Shown here: piece by piece, positions 1 to 12,364 of the stretch
Layout: each line of letters begins with the position of its first letter
How positions within the stretch are numbered: position 1 is the stretch's first letter
Source: Bryum argenteum
Taxonomy: Eukaryota > Streptophyta > Bryopsida > Bryales > Bryaceae
Assembly (NCBI GenBank): GCA_037043015.1
Contig: CM073322.1
Span: 31,057,864 to 31,121,863 of the forward strand
Direction of reading: 5' to 3'
Length of the DNA: 64,000 nt
The notes under the pieces: model-generated
Database searches by the model: none
Told to the model about the DNA's origin: nothing
What the model saw: only the letters and a program-made list of their open reading frames with translations
Program-made: the position numbers and the translations under genes

Positions 1-1560
1 TAATACCGTTAGTTAAACCCCAATATTCTTAATAAAAAATGTTAATTTATCTAGAGTAGTGTGTTTGTTCAATGGAATTGGTAGTCATGAATGGTTCATT
101 TTAGGCCGTTTGTATTAAACTAAACGTCAAATAGAGGGTCCCTCCCAGCAACCCTTTATTTCAAACTTTCCAAACCACTATCATTTTTTCTTTTTTATTT
201 AAAAAGTGTTGAGATTTTCACTACCTTCACCTATTGTAAGCCTCACACATTTTATAGACCACTAGTACTCTGACACTGAAAAGAAATATTGTCGGCAATT
301 GTATTTTGTATCATAATATCTAGTCAAGCATTTATCCAACATCCTATGTAGCTTGCTCAAATCACGTTGCACGACATTTTATCAAATGCTTGTTTTTTAT
401 CAAATGCATGGATCTCGTAATTTATGTGGTAGAAAAAAAATTGGAAGTTTCTGTAAAACTTCTCATATCAGTACTCTACAAGATCCTATGCTTAAAATTT
501 CTAAATTTATCTATTAATAATTTAAAATCTTATACATTGAGTTGCTTAATTTGAAAAACATAATTAAAGTTCACCCCGTGGCATCCTATCTGACGAGATG
601 TCACCCCATGAGAAGATGTCCTAGCTACAATCATAAATGAGGCCCTTGGAGGCATGATATCACTAAAATAAACTGTGTTGTGCGTTTCCTACCATTTTTT
701 TTACTAATCTCCACTCTTGTGGTCCTCAGTGTTGTGGCTCCCCTTGGTGCCTGCGATTTCCATGGTTGTCCTATCGATTAAGATTTTGCCCCCCTTTTAC
801 ATAGTGCAATTCGTCCTCGCATTGCTCGGTCAACGTCGCAATGTCGGTTTCTTGTCGCCGCGAGTTTCCTCTCGGGGCATTTCTTCCTTGCGTAGAGGTG
901 GAGAATTTTTGTTAAAGATCACCTTGATTGTTGCTACTGCGGCCCTTGTAATATGAGTTTATAGATGTTTTTAGAGCAATTGTAGAACTTTTTGTGCAAA
1001 CTTTAACATTTTGCAATAGATTATCAAATTATTATGCTAAGTATCAATAGTTAACATGCCAATGAGCCATTGATAACATGCCCAAAATTACCTTAATGCT
1101 CCAAGCAATTACCCGAACACAAAAATTTTATGTCAAAATTCTCAAAACCCCGTTTGCACAGGAAGTGATTTCAATTCAAAGCTCTCCACAATATTCTCAA
1201 TAGAACCTACACTTGCATAAAAAAGCCTTCGTAAAACTAGAGCGGACTAACCACAAGGTAAAAAAGACAACTGTTAAACAAGTAAAGATGACAAAATAAG
1301 AATTTCGCGAACATCCCCACCAATGTCAAAAATGTATCTAAACGACCACATGGATGTTTAAGGGTTAAATCGAAAACACTTAGACTAAATTTTCCAAATC
1401 CTCTAAATTTGCCCCTTGACAAAATATTTTAAAAATTCTTATATAATGCAATACAATTCCTATCTATTTCTACAAATCAACCCATCCACCGCATGCATGC
1501 ATGGGATGGGTCAATATTTTTTTTATTAAAAAAAAAAAGACTTGCATGTCCACTCTGTGT
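1..1560. other. AT-rich intergenic DNA
   Basis: No supportable gene is seen. The stretch is AT-rich with short runs of A or T. An open frame at 717-956 has no recognisable domain. A lone GTTTAAGGGTTAA at 1356-1368 matches the right end of the TTAA-bounded miniature elements found elsewhere in the window; no matching left end is visible. Confidence 0.5.
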
Positions 1561-1566
1561 GACTCC

Positions 1567-1589
1567 CTCTGGAACCTTCTGGATCCTTG
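1567..1589 (+). promoter_or_regulatory. heat shock element, perfect core
   Basis: Alternating 5-bp units of the HSF site are visible: near-match CTC, then GAA (1572), TTC (1577), near-match GAT (1582) and near-match TTG (1587). The exact core is GGAACCTTCTGGA. It lies about 75-95 bp upstream of a TATA box and about 300 bp upstream of the HSP101 start codon, where an HSF-binding site of a heat-inducible gene is expected. Confidence 0.75.
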
Positions 1590-1616
1590 TCGTCTCCTCC
1601 AGAGCCCTCGACTGCA

Positions 1617-1639
1617 TTCCAGGCCCTTCGACTCCATTC
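1617..1639 (+). promoter_or_regulatory. gap-type heat shock element
   Basis: Three TTC units begin at 1617, 1627 and 1637, exactly 10 bp apart, with the intervening GAA units missing. This is the step or gap arrangement of HSF half-sites. It lies between the first heat shock element and the TATA box of HSP101, so it is probably a second HSF contact region. Half-sites this short can occur by chance, so it is weaker than the element at 1567-1589. Confidence 0.5.
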
Positions 1640-1660
1640 TCATTGTGAAGCAGCTCTCCC

Positions 1661-1668
1661 TTATAAAT
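1661..1668 (+). promoter_or_regulatory. TATA box of HSP101
   Basis: The sequence TTATAAAT lies about 225 bp upstream of the HSP101 start codon and directly downstream of two heat shock elements. Transcription would start near 1690, giving a 5' untranslated region of about 200 bp. Confidence 0.6.
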
Positions 1669-1893
1669 CAAACCACCTCCGATTCCTCAACCAAAAAGTC
1701 ACTTGATCGATTATTACATTCAATTTTGCCTCTTAGTATCGCTTTCAATTTTGCCGCTTAGCATCGCTCTTAATTTTGGTAGCACGAGTCTTACAAGAAA
1801 CATTTCAGTTCGTTGCAAGAGTTTCAGAGGATCGGTTCGATTCTTGGCAATTTCTTAGTATAGGTGACTTGTGTATTTTTTGATTGAGCGATC

Positions 1894-4800
1894 ATGAATC
1901 CGGAGAAGTTTACGCACAAGACGAATGAGGCGCTTGCGGCCGGGCAAGAGCTGGCGACGGACGCCGGACATTCGCAATACTCTCCTGTGCATTTGGTTCT
2001 TGCGCTGCTTGAGGACAATGAAGGTCTTCTCAGGCAAGCTGTTACGTCGGCCTCTGGCAGCGAAGGGACGATCGATTCTTTGGAGCGAGTGTTGAAGAGC
2101 GCTTTGAAGAAAATTCCGTCGCAGACTCCGGCTCCTGAGGCTTCGCCTCCCAATCCGGCTCTCATCAAGTGTATTCGGAAGGCGCAGAGTCTGCAGAAAG
2201 CGAGAGGGGACTCGCACTTGGCTGTTGATCAACTCATTCTTGCTTTGCTTGATGATTCGCAAGTTACTGATTGCTTCAGGGACGCTGGCGTCACATCTGC
2301 ACGGTAACTTACCCTTGCCTTTCTCCCGTGCTTGTAGTATTTCGATTTGATAGGTAGCGTCTGATTGGGATTATTGGTTAGTTGTTCTGCTTTGGAATTA
2401 GTGAGATGAGTTGACCATTTTGAAGAGGAGTTTGCTTTAGCATTCGGACGAATTGATGAGAAGTTCGGAGAGGTAGTGTGTAGAAGTTTGTATATGTCCG
2501 ATTTGATACATGCAGCTTGTATTTAATTAGAGTTTCTGTCCTTTTTAGTTCTTCTTATTACGTTTCTTCTAGCGCATGTTTATAAATTCCCTCTTTCGAT
2601 TTTCTGATTTACATCCTCTTTGAAGGAATTATAGTTTCATTTTCGAATATTTGGAGTTAAAAGAATTTCGTTCTCTGTTAACAGGGTAAAGAAGGAGCTT
2701 GAAGCGGTGAGAGGAAATGCTAAGAAAGTGGAGAATGCTACTGATGACACCAATTTTCAAGCTCTGAAGAAGTACGGGAGAGATCTAGTGGAGCAAGCTG
2801 TGAAGTTGGACCCCGTAATTGGAAGAGACGATGAGATTCGAAGAGTAGTAAGGATCCTCTCACGGCGAACGAAGAACAATCCTGTGTTGATCGGAGAGCC
2901 CGGTGTGGGGAAAACAGCTGTTGCAGAGGGACTTGCGCAACGGATCGTAAGAGGAGATGTGCCAAGCAATTTGAATGACGTACGGCTGATTGCTCTTGAT
3001 ATGGGAGCTTTGGTCGCGGGTGCCAAGTACAGAGGAGAGTTCGAAGAGCGCCTGAAAGCTGTGCTCAAGGAGGTTGAAGACGCTCATGGAAAGGTCATTC
3101 TTTTCATTGATGAGATACACCTCGTACTCGGTGCTGGACGGACAGAGGGATCGATGGATGCTGCCAACCTGTTGAAACCAATGCTTGCACGTGGTCAGTT
3201 GCGTTGCATTGGTGCTACGACTCTCGATGAGTATCGAAAATATGTCGAGAAGGATGCAGCGTTCGAGCGTCGATTCCAGCAGGTTCTTGTAGCGGAGCCC
3301 AGCGTGCCGGACACTATCAGTATACTCCGGGGTTTGAAGGAGAGATATGAGGGACACCATGGTGTCCAGATCTTGGATAGGGCTCTCGTGGTGGCCGCTC
3401 AACTCTCAAGCCGCTACATCACAGGGAGGTTCTTACCTGACAAAGCCATTGACCTTATAGACGAAGCGTGTGCCAATGTGCGTGTTCAATTGGATAGTCA
3501 GCCTGAAGAAATCGACGCGATGGAAAGGAGGAAGGTCCAACTTGAGGTGGAGCTTCATGCTCTGGAGAAGGACAAGGACAAAGCCAGCAAGGCACGCTCA
3601 CTGGAAGTACGACAGGAGCTGAACAACATAGAAGATCAGTTGAGGCCCTTGAAGATGAAGTACCAAAGAGAGAAGGAGAGGGTTGATGAGCTTCGAAGGT
3701 TAAAGCAGAAACGTGAGGAGCTCCAAGTCAACTTGGTGGAAGCAGAGAGGCGGTATGATTTGGCGAGAGCTGCCGATCTGAAGTATGGAGCCCTTCTAGA
3801 GATTGACAAGGCTATCAACAAGTTTGAATCTGAACTTGGAGAGAATAGCATGCTTACAGAGACAGTGGGGCCTGAGCAGGTTGCAGAGGTATGTGATCAT
3901 AACCAATTCTGTCTTTTCACTAAGCAGCATGTCTGGTTCGAGAATGCGATGTGGCATGTTCCTTGGTTGAGAACTTTCCGATCATTTCCTTTTGATTCCT
4001 GGGCTCATCGTTCTAACTGATAATTGTTATGTTTTGCCAGGTTGTGAGTCGTTGGACTGGTATCCCAGTTACAAGGCTAGGCCAGAATGAGAAAGCACGA
4101 CTTCTGGGTCTGGCAGATCGGTTACACCAGCGTGTTGTTGGCCAAAACGAAGCAGTGCAAGCTGTAGCTGAGGCAGTGTTAAGATCACGGGCGGGTTTAG
4201 GGCGACAACAGCAACCGACTGGGTCGTTCCTCTTCCTTGGGCCAACTGGAGTCGGTAAAACAGAACTGGCGAAAGCTTTGGCACAGCAGCTCTTTGACAA
4301 AGAAGACCAGATTGTCCGCATGGATATGTCCGAGTACATGGAACAACATTCTGTTTCACGTCTTATTGGTGCTCCACCAGGCTATGTGGGATACGACGAA
4401 GGTGGACAGCTCACAGAAGCAGTACGGAGGCGCCCGTACAGTATCGTTCTGTTTGATGAAGTAGAGAAGGCCCATCCCTCTGTGTTCAACACCCTCTTGC
4501 AGCTGCTGGATGATGGTCGCCTGACTGATGGCCAAGGCCGCACTGTGGACTTCACCAACACGGTGGTTATCATGACGTCGAATTTGGGGGCAGAGTACTT
4601 ACTTTCTGGCTTGACCGGCAGCATATCCATGGAGGTAGCCAAGAAGAAAGTTTTGGAGGAGGTGCGGGTGCATTTCCGGCCTGAGCTTCTCAACCGTCTG
4701 GATGAAATCGTGGTATTCGAGCCACTTGCGCATGAACAACTCCTCAAGGTGGCTCGTATGCAAATGAAGGATGTAGCAGTACGTCTCGCAGAGCGGGGCA

Positions 4801-5156
4801 TTGCCTTGGCCGTTACAGACTCTGCTCTCAACCTTGTCCTGGAAGAGGCTTATGATCCTGTCTATGGTGCTCGCCCGTTGAGAAGATGGCTTGAGCGGAA
4901 AGTCGTCACTGAGCTATCAAGAATGCTGATCAACGACGAGGTGGATGACAACTCGACTGTGTTCATAGATGCTAAACCAGGAGCACACACTCTTTCATAC
5001 AAAGTTGAGAAGAATGGCGGATTGGTCAACAGTGACACGGGCGTAACGTCGGATATTCTCATCGAAGTCCCAACCGCTCCGGAGCACAATGCAAAGAGGA
5101 TGAAGTTGGTTGATGAACTGAACGTTGATGAAGCCGATATGGACGAAGATATGTAG
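1894..5156 (+). CDS. HSP101: HSP101/ClpB cytosolic disaggregase
   Basis: Hexameric AAA+ unfoldase that rescues heat-aggregated proteins together with HSP70 in the cytosol and nucleus. Exons are 1894-2303, 2685-3888 and 4041-5156; the reading frame is continuous across both introns and gives 909 residues, close to the usual 910 or so. Visible domains: double Clp N repeat (1-150); first ATPase with Walker A GEPGVGKT at 207-214 and Walker B ending in D279/E280; a coiled-coil middle domain rich in K and E (about 400-535); second ATPase with Walker A GPTGVGKT at 605-612; and an acidic tail. No transit peptide is present, so this is the cytosolic type rather than the plastid or mitochondrial ClpB. 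The start is the first ATG, opening the conserved [10 protein letters not shown]. Upstream heat shock elements and a TATA box indicate heat induction. It converges on the CYP74 gene. Confidence 0.97.
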
Positions 5157-6815
5157 ATAATTTAGACGAGTTTTGTGGCGAGAGCCTCTAAAATCCATGC
5201 GCAGCGAAACTGTAAAGTGGATGCGCATTATTGCAACGAGGAGCTCATCTGTAAAGCCCATGTGGTTTGGTGCGTATTCTTCATTGCATTCAAGCTAGAG
5301 CGTAGAATTTCGTATATAAAGTAGTTAGGTTCTCGTACATATGCAAATCGCACCTTACTGCGAGAGCTACTGATTTCTTTCAATCCCCTCTAATATGTAC
5401 ATGACATGAGGCTCGTTGATGAGCTCCTTTTCAATTGAAAGTCTTCAGCTTTAATTTTTGCACTCATATTGCTGCATCATTTTCTAGAGTAGATCAAGTG
5501 AATCATAAGGACATAACTTTGAGTAAACATATGACTACTTATGAAGATAAGCTTTCTGAACATTTATGTTTTCCACATTGCAGGTATGTATTCCAGTGAT
5601 TATGTCTGACCTGGCGCTTCTAAAATTCGTGTCATAGAAACAAGTACTAAATGAAATGGGCACTGGAAGAATTGTTAGAACTCCACATACATTTGATATG
5701 TTTAGTTTCTAATGTATACTAGGCTTGTATTGAAGATTCAGTAATGGCTCCTTCAATCTTTGAAGACATCGAAGAAGTGTTGAGCAGCGTCCTTCATTAG
5801 TTGAAGACATTGAAGGATTTGTTGGGCAGCGGATAGGTAGCCTCATTTGAGTTCGGGAATATAACGCAACTGGTACCATTATACGCGAAGTCGATGCTGT
5901 CCATTTTTCCGTTGTGAAGTTGAGATGTGGAAGAACGTGCTGCCGTGTTCCTTGAGCAAATTAATGGTAGTTGTCCGTAGAACCATATCTATATGTTCCA
6001 ACGATTCTAAAACAGTTGTAGAAAATAACAAATCTCTTCTGATTAAATGGCTCGAATTTGACATCAGGAAATTGTATGTCAATCAGATGTACAGAATCAG
6101 ATATGAAGTCAACCTAGCACTTACTTTGAGATTTCCCTTACACAATTCGGTACAAGAAATCTGAAAAGCCATGTACTAACAAGATGCGAAGACAATTCGT
6201 ACACTGATGATTGTTGAGTAACTATTGCTTTCCTTGGACGTTGAAAGATTTCATTAAAGCTAGAAGTGGGCCATGTAGGAATGACGAAGGTGGGCTCGAG
6301 AAACATGAGTGCAGAATCTGATGCGAAAGCAAAGCAGAGTGGCGGTGTACAGAAAAAGTGGGTCAAAGCAGAATTTAATAGTGTAAAACTGCCTCGTGCT
6401 GGTCATGTACGTTGCCGACTGGATCTGACTTGTACTTGAGGCACTGCCCAATAGAAAGGAAAATTGTTTCTGCTCAGTTATCAACAGTTCCATGCAAAGT
6501 TGTCCAGAAGTTCAGACTCAGGTAAATTGTGCATAATGTGGTTTTGTTGTGGGGGAATCAATCGCAGAAAGCTTCTATTGATAATATATCAGTGCCTTCC
6601 AACTTCTACAACGAAATATACACTGTTGGGGGAGGCCTGAAACCATTTTCATTGACAAAAAAAAACTAAGTGCGCTTTATATAGAATGTACTGATAATTA
6701 CCATCTCTCCGATTCACATATGCTGCATTGAAATGCCGGTCCGATTCAGGGTATAAGGGAATGTAATGTTACAAGGATGATAGAACGACTAGACAGAAAG
6801 TAAGAAGGAGTAGAT
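5157..6815. other. intergenic between convergent genes
   Basis: Contains the 3' flanks of HSP101 (+) and CYP74 (-). No coding region is supported. A short imperfect duplication is visible around 5758-5832, where TTGAAGACAT followed by a GCAGCG block occurs twice about 50 bp apart. Confidence 0.5.
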
Positions 6816-9046
6816 CTAGAGATCTGTGCGGCGTTTCAGCGATGTGAAGGCCATCGTCTTTTCGGCACCTTCGACCTTGAATTCATCATATCGCATCAAA
6901 AACTCAGCCAGCATGAGTCTGCCAGTGATGGGCACAATGTCTTTCGCGGCGCACTGCTTGCTGTTCACTGAGCTTTCGTCCGTTTGTCTGCCGTTCGACC
7001 ACACCAGATGGTCCAGCAACTTCTCGCCCTCGGGACCCTTGAATCTGCACGCAGTTCTATGTAAGTCTTCACCTATTCTATGGTAGTAGACACCGATTCC
7101 GTAATGGAAGTATTCACCAGTTCTATGTTAGTCTTCACCGACATCTAGATTCCAATGATTCGATCAGCGGGGTTTAGAGTGGAAGCTCACTGACCTGTCG
7201 GCAACGAACTTGTCGGCGTTGTCGCCGAATACTTTGGTGTCGCGGGACACCATGAAGTTCACCCCGCCCAAGAAGTCACCCTTTTTGATCTCGAACCTGT
7301 TCTCGTGGGAGGACATTGTGAAGTCTTTCTTGGCACGCGCGTATTGGAACGGCACCGGCGGGTTATATCGGAGAGCTGCTCGAGTAGGGGTCGAACAATG
7401 CAGAGGACAGAAGTTAGAAAGAAGTGAAGATTCGAGTGCTAGATGATCGGAATGTACCGGGGTGAATGAATGAACATGTTCCGAAAAGAAGAGTGGGGAT
7501 TTATAAGATACCTTCGTAGACTGTGGAGGTGAGGAGCGGCATGTCGTTCATTACGGATCTCATGGTAACTTTGCCGTCGGTGGCTGCTGCTCGCACTTCC
7601 TTTCGCAGCTCCGCTTGAAGGTCCGCTGTGAGTATGATGGAGCACTATTAGAATATTGCAAAAATGCTACAGTTGGGATCCAAAGGCTCAGATCGTTATT
7701 GTGCACTGTAGCCCTTCGAATGGTGATGATTTCTTAACCAAGTGGACCAGGCAACTACTGATGTGATTCAACCCTAATTGCTGAATGGGTACATTTCGAC
7801 CACAACAGAGAATTGTGCTCGTAGTGGAGCTTGGGATCGGAGGCGCTTACGTCTTTTGCCGACTTCGCGGAGGATGACAGGGAAGAAGCGGCAGAAGCCG
7901 CCATGGCCATTGAGGATGAGGAAGAAGATGAGGTTGTGGACAATCTCGTCCTTAGCGAGGCCATGGGGTTCCCCAAGCGCCAGAGTCTCCTGCGCGTAAT
8001 TTTGCAAGAAATTAACCATCTTATCGTACCCGCCTTTCGTGAGCTTAGCAGGGATGGGAGCGACGTGAAGAAGCTCCTCAATGTAGATAGGACTCTTCGT
8101 GTTCGCAATCGGGACGAGCTGGAATCCCACCCACTTCTGAAGATCTGCGCACACGGGCTTCTCAGAGTCGGGAATCCTGGGATCGTCGAAGTCCGCGCTC
8201 GTCATGGCGTTGATCAGAAACCGGAACATGAACTCCGGCAACACAGGCGTCACCAGCGCGGGCTGTTTCTGGCTAAGCTTGTACTCCCATTGCAGAAACG
8301 CATTCCCAATCGCCTTGTGAAACTCGGGCGCCCAATTCGAGCTCCCCACCTTCAACAACTCCATACAGTAGCTCTTCAACTGCTCGTGCTTCTTGTTCGT
8401 CGGATCCAAGTACGCGCATACCTCGAAACCACCAGTGTAAGAAGTGCTCGGCATGTACGTCCCCGCAAAAGCTTTGTACTTGTCCACCTGAATCACATCC
8501 ACAATCGCTCAACATCCCACCTTCTCACAAGTCAAAGGCCACCCGCATTAACCACAAAACCATACCTTCTCATAATCAAAAACAGTCGGGTAGCTCTTCT
8601 GATCGAGGAGCATGATGCACCGAGAATCTGTCCATGGCCACCCCGGCGGCATGTTGGTTCTGATCACGGTACAGTTATGTTCCTTCACCCGATTATACCA
8701 GTAGTTGGGCTCGCCTTCGAGGTACAAGTAACGCCATCGGTTCACCAACTGCGACAAGTAAGGAATTCCATACCCACCTGCACACACTCACGAACTCAGC
8801 TCCACTTCCCACATTCCAATGCATGAACCGAATCATCGTGCGGATGGTACCAGGGATTTCCCGGAGAGGGAGATTGCTGTCATCCTGGGCCACAACGGCG
8901 GCGTCACCACCCATGGTTTTCAAGCTCGCGGTGACAGTGATCAAACGGCGCGTGGACTTGCGGTGATTGAAGGCAGAAGCATTACTAGAGTGGAGGCTGA
9001 AGAAAGAGTTCGTTCGAGGCACAACGAGGGAAGCCTGGAACGCCAT
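6816..9046 (-). CDS. CYP74: CYP74 allene oxide synthase-like P450
   Basis: CYP74 enzymes rearrange fatty-acid hydroperoxides in plastids without oxygen or a reductase. Exons in transcript order: 9046-8851, 8777-8566, 8487-7851, 7625-7512, 7375-7195, 7044-6816; all phases close and give 522 residues. The N-terminus to about residue 45 is Ser/Thr/Arg-rich like a plastid transit peptide. Family landmarks: LREIPG (61-66), RTNMPPG, AFAGTYMPS with F143, I-helix NGHGG (329-333), ExxR at E386/R389 and heme ligand C478 in SKQCAAKD. The Phe at 143 matches the position that is Phe in allene oxide synthases and Leu in hydroperoxide lyases, favouring synthase activity leading to OPDA-type signals. The residue before N329 is Leu rather than the common Phe. 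The split between synthase, lyase and epoxyalcohol synthase is inference. Confidence 0.92.
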
Positions 9047-9200
9047 GAGTCAGTCTGTTTCCGTTGGAAGTAGAGCCGGAATGCGCGGAAAACAAGGTTA
9101 CCACATGAGGCGCCTTCGAGTCGCTGTAAAAGCATGGGTGCCACGCACATGAATCCACGGCATTCATTTCGGAATTTTGTCGCCGCCGGCTCACGGATTC

Positions 9201-9206
9201 CACGTG
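9201..9206. promoter_or_regulatory. G-box CACGTG upstream of CYP74
   Basis: A palindromic CACGTG lies 155 bp upstream of the CYP74 start codon. G-boxes bind bHLH factors such as MYC2, which feed back on oxylipin genes in plants. A six-base site is weak evidence by itself. Confidence 0.35.
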
Positions 9207-9239
9207 ACGACCACCCCCACACGCCCGTTTCTATCCCCG

Positions 9240-9707
9240 GACTAAGCTACCATGCACTCACCACCACTGTCTTTACCAACTATTCATGACTTGCAATTCC
9301 CTCCCCGGAGTAATTATGAAGTACAGCAACCAGATAAAAGGTAATACACTTTGTCAGGATTCGGGAAACATATTTCATCCTTTCTGACTAATAGCTTATT
9401 ATACTGACTAATATTCTATAGTCCCCATGTCCAGCCGGTTTTACCTGGGAATTGTTTCATCTTGTAATTTTCATCGGTTTTCAACCAGTGATTCCAAGAA
9501 TCAACTGGCTAATGGGCAACTTCCATCGGCTGACATGGACTAACCATCTGTTTTTCCCGATCACTTCACTGACTGCCTGACAACCCAATAGTCCAACTAT
9601 TCATGACTCCTATCATCACTAGTCCATTGGAAATTAGACACCTTGATGCATACTTTTCCAGTGCAGTCTGCAAGTATGTACTTGAGCATGTTCTATATGT
9701 AACAGTC
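9240..9707. other. intergenic, no gene seen
   Basis: No coding region is supported between the CYP74 promoter region and the first TTAA-bounded element. Confidence 0.4.
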
Positions 9708-10076
9708 TTAACCCTTAAATGGCCTTCCACTCCCCAATGGGCAGCCCGAAATTGGATCTCAGCATCTTTTGGACTTGGGCATCATGAATAGTGCACTTTT
9801 TGAACTTGGGCATCATGAATGAACCAATCAATGATGAGCTTGCAACCTCCTACAAGGTTTTGTGCAACCCCAACCTACCTACCACAATCCTTTCAAATCA
9901 CATATCTCTCATACAAATTGTGATTTGGATTGTGAAATTTTACTATGTGGATGCATCATAAGAAGGTGACCACAATGATATAAAAATATAAGCAAAAAAT
10001 GAAGAATCAAATGAGCTACAGAGAAGATTCTGCAGGAAAATAGCCCGAGGGGCTGACAGGGCCGTTTAAGGGTTAA
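9708..10076. mobile_element. TTAA-bounded miniature element, copy A
   Basis: Non-autonomous element of 369 bp including a TTAA at each end (9708-9711 and 10073-10076). Inside the TTAA the ends are inverted: CCCTTAAA on the left and TTTAAGGG on the right. No further direct repeat is seen outside the TTAA. The interior has no ORF and contains two copies of a CTTGGGCATCATGAAT block. It is the same family and length as the copies at 16687, 42286, 42651 and 43016. Confidence 0.85.
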
Positions 10077-10627
10077 GTTCCAAGTATGAATTACTGAAGA
10101 CTTGGATGAATATTCGTATTATTGTACTTCTGTATATTATCAAGACTTTGTTTTCTATGATGTTCACATAATATTGTGAGGTGGTGTGGATCATAATCTC
10201 TATCCTGAACACTAGAGTTAATACCTGTATCCATTAAGTTTGCTCAATACAATTCTCAGTCATTTTGGATGACAGACTGAAACTTTGAGGAGCTGTGACT
10301 ATTTTCATCCTGTGCGTATTTGTTGTTGCTGAAATCATGTCTAGTTCTAGTGATAAAAATTGTATATTGGTCCAAGATAGTAACAATTTAAGGCATACAT
10401 TTTAGGAGGAGTTTAGGAGAAGGAGAATGTGTACAGAGATGGGCATGTCTTACTCTCTAATGTATGTATATATATATAAAAGTATGGGCATGTTCTTTAC
10501 TATAGAATGTATACAAACATGGGGCATGTCTTACTTTCCATTAAACAAAGATATTGACACGACTTACTATTGTAAGCTCATGCTCTGAGCATTTTTGAAA
10601 CAAAAACTCCTTCTCTTATGCATCTTA

Positions 10628-10859
10628 TGCATCATGAATAGTGCACTTTTTGGACTTGGGCATCATGAATGAACCAATCAATGATGAGTTTGCAACCTCC
10701 TACAAGGTTGTGTACAACCCCAACCTACCTACCACAATCGTTTCAAAGCACTCGTACAAATTGTGATTTGAATTGTAGAATTTCACTTTTTGACCAGTCA
10801 AAATTTAAGTGAAAAGTTGATTCAGTTGGAATCAAGCCTCTCGGACGTTTAAGGGTTAA
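10628..10859. mobile_element. TTAA-bounded miniature element, truncated copy B
   Basis: Right part of the same family, from the CATCATGAATAGTGCAC block to the terminus GTTTAAGGGTTAA (TTAA at 10856-10859). The left end and its TTAA are missing; the break lies near 10628, next to a TTATGCATC duplication. Confidence 0.75.
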
Positions 10860-12364
10860 GATGTTAAGATCACCCTCAAAGTGTGTGCACCAATTGAGAA
10901 GGCTACCTCCAAAACTTCAAGTCATCATTACTTGATGCACGACAATCACGGATGGCTCCGTTGTAGATTCTAAACCAATCAATAAAGTGCATCCAGCCTC
11001 TTGCATATCTTTTTGTGCAGTTGCGTAATAAATGTGGGAGGGCAGGAAGTCCATGATCCACCGGCCATCGGCAGGGGATGAAGATTAATGCAGTATCACC
11101 TCCCAGGGCAATGTACGAGAAGAGCCGACATTTAGTTACAGCCGACTGAAATCTATCGTGGTTTGAAAGTTCAGGCATTTGAATGATCTCAAAAATAATC
11201 AGGTCTTACATGGAAATCACTTGAGTAATACTCAAATGTAACCTTGGTATCAGTTCAAAGTACCGAATGATAATAGAAAGCAGAGGAATATAACTGGATG
11301 ATCTCAAAAAACTTCCCGATCACTGTTCCAAGTAGATGGGACACGAGCAGATACTATTTTTACAGTACCTGCTGAAGCGACGAGAGAACATTCTGCTCTA
11401 ATCCACTCTGAAGGTATCAGTAGGGTGCTTCAGCATCCATCACCAGTACAGTAGCTTGAGGATGTCCCCGATCAATTCCTCACCTTTTTCTGTTCACAAA
11501 TGGACAAACAGAAAAATACAACTGAGAGCACGATAGATCTCGATTGGCATGATCGTTTTTGTATACGCTGGTTTCGAGAGTACAGAAAAGTAGGGCAAAT
11601 TTTGTACAATCATGTACATATGCCCCCATTACTCTGTTGAGGAGAAGACAAAATTTAGTTGCAAGGGATAATAGATGGGTACATGTACATGTACGTTCAA
11701 ATAAAAGGAGTGAAATCAACTCGATGTTAGAGAGGCACATGATATCAGTAATTTTGATATATAGAGTACATCTCAAAACTTTGTCCAATCTGAAATTTCA
11801 AAGCAAGAAACTCGTGGGACTGTAAAGGGTTGCCTTGTCGCTCGGCATCACGAAGCATCTATCTAATCTGAGATTTTCAAGCAAGCAGCTCGTGGGATCG
11901 GGGCAGCAGTAAATATTCCATCGTTAAAAATTTACTGCGAAAAACATGGGGACAGCATTGATCGCCGACCGCTACTCTACTTTACAAGTGTCGAACTGCA
12001 GATGAGAATCTACCAGGGACGAGTAGACACCACCCTGACGAAAATCAATGACATAAAGAACATACTCCATCATGAAGAAGATTCTTGACTAAGGCTACAA
12101 AGAATCACAACAGTCAATCATTTATACACTTCAACTGGATTCAATCATCCTTTTTGTACAAACAACATGAATTCAGTAACCAACGTCAGGAAGATAGTCT
12201 TGAAGCTCAGGGGGACTGTGACTGTAATACTCGGTGCTAAGGCCATCAAGACTGGAACTGGAGCTAATGTACAGGAAGCAACACAAACACGATTGAAGGA
12301 AGTGAGGGCCTTCACGCAACTTGTGCAGAGATGATTCACATGGAGGACAACATCTGAAGTCGCT
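10860..12364. other. intergenic and 3' flank of ENY2
   Basis: No gene is recognised. A 91-codon ATG frame on the minus strand (10903-11178) has no family features. The part near 12100-12364 is probably the ENY2 3' untranslated region. Confidence 0.4.

Noticed and set aside
717-956. 79-codon hydrophobic frame
   Set aside because: No ATG-supported start context or domain, and no neighbouring exon that extends it.
10903-11178. 91-codon ATG frame on the minus strand
   Set aside because: No recognisable family, no splice partners, and it lies in repeat-rich intergenic DNA.
12168-12335. 55-codon plus-strand frame downstream of ENY2
   Set aside because: It lies antisense in the likely ENY2 3' untranslated region and has no family features.
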